From CAYPPG01 sp964412555 (GTDB taxonomy: Bacteria; Hinthialibacterota; Hinthialibacteria; Hinthialibacterales; Hinthialibacteraceae), in contig CAYPPG010000069.1 of assembly GCA_964412555.1 (NCBI GenBank), positions 1 to 39,050 of the forward strand: a stretch of DNA of 39,050 nt, written 5' to 3'. Positions within the stretch are counted from its first letter, which is position 1, and the number at the start of each line of letters is the position of its first letter. The position numbers were made by a program, and so were the translations under genes. This document shows, piece after piece, positions 33,857 to 39,050 of this stretch. Below the pieces are notes generated by a model. That model made no database searches. It saw only the letters and a list, made by a program, of their open reading frames with translations, and was not told the DNA's origin.

Positions 33857-34309
33857 TCAAGTACTAAACCGCAACAACACAGGCCGGTCATCAACCGTAA
33901 TCTGCACAACATCGGATTCTTCTTGAAGCGCATTCCACTGCGGCTTATCCAGGTGGGCAATTTGAGGCGCGCCGAGATTATAGATTCCTTCTTCGCCGAA
34001 AACGGCGGTGAGCATGTGACCGCACAAAACGTTCAACAATTCTTTCACGGCGTCGTCAGCCTGTTCGGCAACCATGACATCATCCATGTCCATCCCCAAG
34101 ACATTCGCGGCGAGTTCGAGATGCAAGTCGTCCGGCATGGCGATCATCATTGTTCCATTCACATCGCCGGAGAACTCGAGTGTTGAACGAACAAAGGTGA
34201 ATGTTTCGATGTCGCACTCTTCGTCGGCGTCTTCGACGAACATGAAAGCGAACTTTTCGAACACATCGTTTGCCACTTCAGTCAACGTTTCCCGGATGTC
34301 ATCCGCCAT
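33857..34309 (-). CDS. cheX: CheX-like CheY-P phosphatase
   Basis: This 150-residue protein belongs to the CheC/CheX/FliY phosphatases that remove phosphate from CheY. The catalytic E-x-x-N pair is seen as K-E-L-L-N (E90, N93) in the long central helix, after VRSTLEFSGDVNGTMMIAMP, the usual beta sheet. One such helix is typical of CheX, which acts as a dimer. Its start overlaps the cheY 3' end by 11 bases. It is the last gene of the cheD-HDOD-cheY-cheX operon. Confidence 0.85.
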   Translation of the reverse strand: MADDIRETLTEVANDVFEKFAFMFVEDADEECDIETFTFVRSTLEFSGDVNGTMMIAMPDDLHLELAANVLGMDMDDVMVAEQADDAVKELLNVLCGHMLTAVFGEEGIYNLGAPQIAHLDKPQWNALQEESDVVQITVDDRPVLLRFST

Positions 34310-34688
34310 AATTTTCCCCCATGACTTCTTGGACGACTTGCTGAATCGATTCGGGAGTGAACGGTTTGCGAATCACGGCTTTCACTCCTTCTTCTTTCAA
34401 ATGTTCGATTCGTGTTTTACTGCCTTCGGTCGAAATGACAATGATTGGGATCGAGCGAAACCGTTCATCGGCACGCATGGTTTCGATCATCTCTTCCCCG
34501 GTCATTTCCGGCATATGGATATCGGAAAACACCAAATCGACGGAATGTCGTTCCAATTGGGTAAGTCCTTCTTTCCCGTTCTCCGCCATATACAATTGCT
34601 CGACAGGCACTTGAGCCAATTCCAGCGTTTTCGAAATGACGGATCGAACGAGTTTTGAATCATCGACGACAAGTATATTCAAGCCCAT
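34299..34688 (-). CDS. single-domain response regulator, CheY-like
   Basis: This 129-residue receiver domain has the acidic pair D9-D10, the phosphoacceptor D56 in F-S-D-I-H-M-P, T87 in V-I-S-T-E-G and K108 in I-R-K-P-F, all in the standard places. There is no output domain, so it works by binding a partner. CAGGA precedes ATG 34688; a longer in-frame start at 34736 would run into the HDOD gene and is less likely. The neighbouring phosphatase gene suggests it is the CheY that CheX dephosphorylates. No histidine kinase is in the window. Confidence 0.9.
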   Translation of the reverse strand: MGLNILVVDDSKLVRSVISKTLELAQVPVEQLYMAENGKEGLTQLERHSVDLVFSDIHMPEMTGEEMIETMRADERFRSIPIIVISTEGSKTRIEHLKEEGVKAVIRKPFTPESIQQVVQEVMGENYGG

Positions 34689-34701
34689 GATTGTATCCTG
34701 A

Positions 34702-35550
34702 TCACTCTTTGATAAACCAGCTTTCCAATTGCTCAAGCCCGACGGGAATCTCGCTCATCACTTTTTCAGCGATACGCGGTTTGAGTTTCAATCGCTCTTC
34801 CACTTCCCGAGTCACCGGATAATACAGCCCTTCGCTGCCGGTCCCGATTCCCATCATCAGGGCGAACGAATCGGCGACATTGATCAAATCCAGCATAAGA
34901 GTCGGTTCATCGGAATGCAACGGACGATGATGCCATCGTACCGCCTTCACGATCTCTTCAGGGAAATTCCATTTTGTCAGAAGAATAGCGCCAACCTCTC
35001 CATGGTCGGTTTTGTGCAATTTCAATTCCGCATCCACGATGGAGATTTGAGAATCCAACGCTTCTTGAAGGATTTCTCTAGCGTCGGCCATTTGATAACG
35101 GTCAAGAATAATTTTACCAAGATCGTGTAAAAATCCAGTTAAAAACAGTGAATCCGGTGGTTGGAGTTGTAAAGCATCAGCCAAGGTTTCCGCACCGATA
35201 GCAACCGCCAAGGAATGACGAATCATATCCGCGGATGATATATCATATTCATGAATTGGACCTTGAATCACGGGGGCCAAAGCTGCAACAACCACCAATT
35301 CACGAAATCGGGATTCTGCAAGACTATGACTCGCTTCCCTCAACGTGGGAAAAGATTCTCCTTTGGCAAAATAAGAATTATTCAACAAGTCAAGCAATTG
35401 ATTTTGGAAAACAGCATCTGATTCGATTAAAGAAATGATTGCATCCATTTCCTTGGGATTGCATATACAACAATCCGTCAGCTGTTCCATGAAGTCCGAC
35501 AATGGTTGAATGGAATCTAATTTTTTAAGAATTTCTTCCCGTCGTTTCAT
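34702..35550 (-). CDS. HDOD-domain signalling protein
   Basis: This 282-residue protein is a single HDOD domain, a non-enzymatic or weakly characterised relative of HD-GYP phosphodiesterases that often works with response regulators. Key segments are IESDAVFQNQLLDLLNNSYF, the central R-H-S-L-A-V-A-I-G, G-F-L-H-D-L-G-K (H142, D143), LHKTDHGEVGAILLTKWNFP, and R-W-H-H at the end. The G-Y-P motif of HD-GYP enzymes is lacking. It overlaps cheD by four bases (ATGA) and precedes cheY by 13 bases, so it belongs in the same operon. Confidence 0.9.
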   Translation of the reverse strand: MKRREEILKKLDSIQPLSDFMEQLTDCCICNPKEMDAIISLIESDAVFQNQLLDLLNNSYFAKGESFPTLREASHSLAESRFRELVVVAALAPVIQGPIHEYDISSADMIRHSLAVAIGAETLADALQLQPPDSLFLTGFLHDLGKIILDRYQMADAREILQEALDSQISIVDAELKLHKTDHGEVGAILLTKWNFPEEIVKAVRWHHRPLHSDEPTLMLDLINVADSFALMMGIGTGSEGLYYPVTREVEERLKLKPRIAEKVMSEIPVGLEQLESWFIKE

Positions 35551-36035
35551 AGAGCTTTTTCAGTTCCTCTCGATTTGATCGTGGTCGTTCCGGTGGCCAT
35601 GTACAAACACATTGTGCGTGGAATCGATCCGCCGATATCTTCGCCTTGTATCAAGATGTTGTTTTTCCAGAGTACTTTTCGTAAGACCGTATAATTGCGC
35701 TCGCCGGTTTTAAACATATCGTTCGCCTGCAAGAAGTTCCCAGCACCGGCGGCTTTGGCAACCAAACGGTTTTTTTGCGCCCCCATTTTCAAAAGAGTTT
35801 CGACCAATAACGGAACTCCCGAATCGACAAACATTTGCGGATTTTCCTGGGCGCGTTTCGGATTCGCCTTCGCCAATGGCAATAAACAGTGAATCATCCC
35901 TCCAATATGAGATATCGGATCATATAACGTGAGACCGACACACGATCCCAGCGAATACGTGATGAGAACAGCCTCTTTGTCGTTGGTCACTTTCATATCT
36001 GAAATACCAACCGTGATGAGTTTATTGAGTTTCAT
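35547..36035 (-). CDS. cheD: chemoreceptor glutamine deamidase CheD
   Basis: CheD deamidates glutamines in chemoreceptors and is controlled by binding CheC/CheX-type phosphatases. The 162-residue protein keeps the T-C-H triad: T26, C32 in L-G-S-C-V-G, and H49 in G-G-M-I-H-C-L-L-P, with the family's spacing of 17 between C and H. K-A-A-G-A-G-N and G-E-D-I-G-G-S-I-P-R follow. It is the first gene of the four-gene operon, which carries no receptor, CheA, CheW, CheR or CheB. Confidence 0.93.
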   Translation of the reverse strand: MKLNKLITVGISDMKVTNDKEAVLITYSLGSCVGLTLYDPISHIGGMIHCLLPLAKANPKRAQENPQMFVDSGVPLLVETLLKMGAQKNRLVAKAAGAGNFLQANDMFKTGERNYTVLRKVLWKNNILIQGEDIGGSIPRTMCLYMATGTTTIKSRGTEKAL

Positions 36036-36078
36036 TCTACTCGATCACATCTCCACTATCATTTAGAGCGATTTTCTT

Positions 36079-36553
36079 CCACCCCTTCAGGGTGGGGGGG
36101 TTAGGTTCTCAACAAAACCAGGGGCGTTGCCCGCTGGCTATCATATGCCACCCCTTCAGGGTGGTTCTTCTTCGGCCTCTTCGGGGTGCTTTTTGTATTC
36201 TCAACGATTTCACTCAACACCTACCCCAACGGGATTTAAGATGACAACTTGAGGTGTACCCCAACGGGGTTTAAGAAGACAGCCAGTGGGCAACGCCCCT
36301 GGAATTGGTCATCAAACAGAAAATTCCACCCTGAAAGGGTGGCAGCTATCATATGCCACCCCTTCAGGGTGGTTCTTCTTCGGCCTCTTCGGGGTGCTTT
36401 TTGTATTCTCAACGATTTCACTCAACACCTACCCCAACGGGATTTAAGATGACAACTTGAGGTGTACCCCAACGGGGTTTAAGAAGACAGCCAGTGGGCA
36501 ACGCCCCTGGAAATGGTCATCAAACAGAAAATTCCACCCTGAAAGGGTGGCAG
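36079..36553. repeat. REP-like palindrome mosaic with a 208-bp tandem duplication
   Basis: The unit from 36137 is repeated at 36345 with a period of 208 bases and almost no change (AATTGG against AAATGG). Each unit holds short palindromes: CCACCCCTTCAGGGTGG, ACCCCAACGGGGT, GGGCAACGCCC and CCACCCTGAAAGGGTGG. A partial, inverted copy (36079-36140, with AGGGGCGTTGCCC) precedes the pair. ORFs called through this block are chance. It fills most of the gap 36036-36710 between cheD and the acidic protein gene; the remaining 150 bases show only a short TAACCA/TGGTTA hairpin. Confidence 0.85.
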
Positions 36554-36710
36554 AAAAAACTTAACCACAATGGTTATGTCTTACCCTTGCCTTCTTTTTA
36601 AATCAAGAGCCACTTTCTTTAATGAATTATTACTTTATTGTCCAAGATTATACCTATCCACAAGAAAACGCCAATTCTCATGAATCAAATTCGGGGGGAA
36701 AAATGGTGAT

Positions 36711-37478
36711 TTATGATGCGAAGGAGAAAGATGGAGTGCGGGGAGTAGTGGTTTGATCTGGTGCAAACCCGAACATGACATCGAGTATTCCCATCGCAGA
36801 GGAAGCATTGTCCTCCAATGCCTCGCCGGTAATTTGCTGGAATTCTTCCATTTTCGCTTCCAGCTTTTCCAATTCCAATTCTCGTTGTTCTTTTTCGTTT
36901 TCTTCCAATTCTCGCGTTAGTTGGAGTTGTTCTCTGCGCGCTTCTTCAAATTGAACAATATCCCCATTTTCGATTGCACGATTTTGTTCCATAAACGCGC
37001 GCGTTAAATTTTGATTGAGGCGCGAATCCTCGTTCTCCAGCTCTTGCTCTTCCTGTTCGATTTCCTCTTCCGACTTTTCGTTGGTCTCTTCGGTCAAAGA
37101 TTGAGCAGCGAGAGAAGACTCGTCTTCCTCATCGGATTGTGTTTCTTCTGCGGCCGATTCTTCCTCTGCAACCGGTCTCAACGTTTGATCGGGAAGAAAA
37201 CCGTTGTTGTCCGGGCGGGTGACAACGGTAGTCAATCCCCCATTGTACACAGGGCTTCCGCTTCCCAAGCCGAGAGTGAACGTCCTATTCGAATAAAGAA
37301 CATCTTCACCTTGGGCGATCGAGCGGGAACGAAGGCGTGTTTCATTCCGCTGTTCTTGGGAAGCGACAAGGAGAGCGGTTTGCTGTGGAGGAGCGGCCAG
37401 ACGCACGGCAGGTTCACCCGGATCAGGCCGGAAGTGAACCATGGGAGAACCGCTTATTGCCGTTGGACCGCTAACCAT
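36711..37478 (-). CDS. acidic coiled-coil protein of unknown function
   Basis: This 255-residue protein has three parts. The first 100 residues are neutral and contain FTLGLGSGSPVYNGG. Residues about 104-155 are a run of E, D and S. Residues about 155-225 are a predicted coiled coil rich in E, Q and R (LTRELEENEKEQRELELEKL). There is no signal peptide or membrane segment. AAGAGA precedes the ATG at 37478. It shares acidic, disordered character with the protein at 9569-9979 but no clear homology. I do not recognise a family. Confidence 0.6.
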   Translation of the reverse strand: MVSGPTAISGSPMVHFRPDPGEPAVRLAAPPQQTALLVASQEQRNETRLRSRSIAQGEDVLYSNRTFTLGLGSGSPVYNGGLTTVVTRPDNNGFLPDQTLRPVAEEESAAEETQSDEEDESSLAAQSLTEETNEKSEEEIEQEEQELENEDSRLNQNLTRAFMEQNRAIENGDIVQFEEARREQLQLTRELEENEKEQRELELEKLEAKMEEFQQITGEALEDNASSAMGILDVMFGFAPDQTTTPRTPSFSFAS

Positions 37479-37629
37479 CGTATTCTCTTTTACTTACATG
37501 AAGTCGACCGTGTATATATTTTACAAATCTGCGACATTCAAAACAAGTACACTCATGAAAAAGTCACACTTATCCACTATCGGTTATCGGTTGATCAGCG
37601 GAAAACTTGAGAATTTTTTGATAGAAGGA

Positions 37630-37658
37630 TTGTTCCTTTTTGAACATTATTTTATACG
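37630..37658 (+). promoter_or_regulatory. candidate promoter of the MASE1 gene
   Basis: TTGTTC (37630-37635) and TATACG (37653-37658) are 17 bases apart in the 351-base gap 37479-37829. The leader to ATG 37830 would be about 165 bases. I see no other feature in this gap; a 130-codon open frame crossing it has no coding character. Confidence 0.3.
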
Positions 37659-37829
37659 ATGCCACAGCACTTTCATTTCTCCTTGGCAATCAACGCATTT
37701 CATCCCTTTGAAATCAGTATCACTTCCCCTATTCCCTAATCAAATTCTCATAGCCTTTATAGAAATCAATGGAGAAGATATGATGCAAATGGGGAAAAAA
37801 CCAGAACATCGGCGTGAGAAAATATTCTT

Positions 37830-38969
37830 ATGAAACTTGCCCCAATCACGGGTACACGGTCTTGGCATGAAATCGCACTCAATTCACTGGCTGTGTTTAT
37901 TCTGTATGGTGTAGTGCTATTCATCACGTCTTCCTTTACGTTCGAACCGTCAAGTACACCGCTTTTCTGGCCGGCGAACGCCATCGTTCTCGTGATCATG
38001 TTGTACACAACAAGACAACGGGCGCTCATTTATCTCGGTTCCTCATTTTTGAGTTATTTCGTTTATTTATTTTTTTATGATTCGTTCGGTTTTGTTCCTT
38101 CTTGTCTTTTAAGCAGCGCCAACATAATCGAAATTCTAGCGGGATATTTTCTCATCTGTTGGTTTGCATCGCAGCCAATCCAATTCAACTATGTAAAAAA
38201 TACGATCGAATTGATTGTGTATGGCGTGCTCCTCAATTCCATCATCGGTGCAACGGTGGGAACCATTTTCATGGCCGGTGTTTGGGAAGCGCCTACTCTC
38301 ATTAATTGGTCCATCTGGTTCGGAACCGCTGCAATCGGCAATCTGATGGTTCTCCCACTTCTGATTTCCTGGCTTTCACCCACAAAAAGGACGTACAACC
38401 GCCACGAAATCAACGAAATGGCCGTACTTTTTATTTTTTGCTTTGTAGGATCCATCCTTATTTTCAGTGTCGACAAAGACAAACCTTTAATCTATCCTTA
38501 TGTCGTTTTCCCCATGCTGTTGTGGGCCGGTATGCGATTTGACATGCGCGTCACCTCCATTGCGTTCCAGATATTTCTTATCCTATCCGCGGTAATGAGT
38601 TCGCAAGGACATGGTCCTTTTGCAATGGGTGAATTCTATCGTGAAATTCTTTTGATCCGGTTCCATTTATTCTGCGCGATCACGATTATTACCGTTTTGA
38701 TTGTTTCGGCATTAAGAAACGAACGGCTGGAGTTGATCCAAGAATTACAGGAAGCATTCAGTAAAATCAAAACGCTAAAAGGATATATTCCCATCTGCTC
38801 CTATTGTAAAAAAATACGGGATGATATTGGGTATTGGAATCATCTGGAAGCCTATATCCATGAGCATTCGGATGCGGAACTCTCGCACGGAATCTGTCCT
38901 GCTTGCGTGCAAGAACATTTTGGAGAATATTTCGACTCGATCGAAGAAAAGAAAAAGACGGAAGAATGA
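37830..38969 (+). CDS. MASE1 membrane sensor with Cys4 C-terminal module
   Basis: This 379-residue protein starts with about eight to nine membrane helices of the MASE1 type (F-W-P-A-N-A in the second helix region, then IWFGTAAIGNLMVLPLL and PYVVFPMLLWAGMRF). A short coiled coil (LIQELQEAFSKIKTLKG) leads to a C-terminal module of about 45 residues: C323-x2-C326, K-K-I-R-D-D-I-G-Y-W-N, an H-S-D-A-E-L-S-H-G-I-C-P segment, then C356-x2-C359. That module recurs at the ends of many signalling proteins after PAS or receiver domains, but I know of no assigned function; the four cysteines suggest a metal site. No kinase or GGDEF domain is present. The ribosome site is weak. Confidence 0.82.
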   Translation: MKLAPITGTRSWHEIALNSLAVFILYGVVLFITSSFTFEPSSTPLFWPANAIVLVIMLYTTRQRALIYLGSSFLSYFVYLFFYDSFGFVPSCLLSSANIIEILAGYFLICWFASQPIQFNYVKNTIELIVYGVLLNSIIGATVGTIFMAGVWEAPTLINWSIWFGTAAIGNLMVLPLLISWLSPTKRTYNRHEINEMAVLFIFCFVGSILIFSVDKDKPLIYPYVVFPMLLWAGMRFDMRVTSIAFQIFLILSAVMSSQGHGPFAMGEFYREILLIRFHLFCAITIITVLIVSALRNERLELIQELQEAFSKIKTLKGYIPICSYCKKIRDDIGYWNHLEAYIHEHSDAELSHGICPACVQEHFGEYFDSIEEKKKTEE

Positions 38970-39050
38970 CGCTTCAAGGATTGTTTTTTTTTAGTCCGAA
39001 GTTCCTCCCCCAATTAAAGCAAAACAAGGAGTAACCGTCTAGAATATATG

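Noticed and set aside
36236..36452. Short ORFs on both strands within the repeat block
   Set aside because: They are made of the REP-like palindromes and recur with the 208-bp duplication. Proteins of this sort are common false calls.
36036..36710. CRISPR array
   Set aside because: The repeat unit is 208 bp with no unique spacers; it is a tandem duplication of palindromes.
37441..37833. 130-codon plus-strand ORF ahead of the MASE1 gene
   Set aside because: It overlaps the start of the acidic protein gene, has mixed composition without a fold pattern, and crosses a candidate promoter.

Overview
The window looks like chromosomal DNA of an uncultivated, environmental, diderm bacterium. It encodes Tat-exported Gfo/Idh/MocA oxidoreductases, a Tat-type sulfatase, a very large secreted dockerin/TIG/beta-helix/cohesin protein, a two-component-type propeller receptor, an NPCBM protein and a MtaA/CmuA-like URO-D protein. 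That mix is typical of lineages such as Hydrogenedentota, Poribacteria and related candidate phyla. This placement is an inference from gene content; no rRNA gene is present.

Layout. 1-1.7 kb: a secreted WD40-like protein and small gene remnants. 1.7-6.7 kb: housekeeping genes (purD, a GT-C-type membrane protein on the opposite strand, yebC, ruvC-ruvA). 6.8-14.4 kb: secreted and signalling genes: a propeller protein, a sulfatase, an acidic protein, a double-propeller receptor that has lost most of its diguanylate cyclase part, a lipase, an NPCBM protein and a secreted protein of unknown role. 14.7-18.7 kb: moaD-moaE, a MazEF-like toxin-antitoxin pair, serS and a PilZ protein. 18.8-32.8 kb: two Gfo/Idh/MocA proteins, the 2713-residue modular secreted protein, a second beta-helix protein and a URO-D-family protein. 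33.0-33.8 kb: a decayed or misassembled two-gene cassette (DUF6602-like and YcgL-like), each gene with one frameshift in an A run. 33.9-36.0 kb: an orphan chemosensory operon cheD-HDOD-cheY-cheX. 36.1-36.55 kb: a REP-like repeat mosaic duplicated in tandem. 36.7-39.0 kb: an acidic coiled-coil protein and a MASE1 sensor with a Cys4 C-terminal module.

The most interesting signals are three. First, four exported beta-rich proteins that are otherwise unrelated end in the same short motif, [ST/P]-[DE/P]-V-x-x-[WY]-x-[LI]-[YQ], at or one residue from the C-terminus; this may be an undescribed sorting or anchoring tag. Second, the giant protein carries a dockerin near its N-terminus and a cohesin-like domain at its C-terminus, so it could in principle self-assemble. 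Third, a 172-bp element with GTCTGAATC terminal inverted repeats is present twice, in opposite orientation, and one copy supplies the stop codon of the gene beside it.

Intrinsic terminators, candidate promoters and a candidate toxin-antitoxin operator are also listed. No tRNA, rRNA, CRISPR array or complete insertion sequence was seen.
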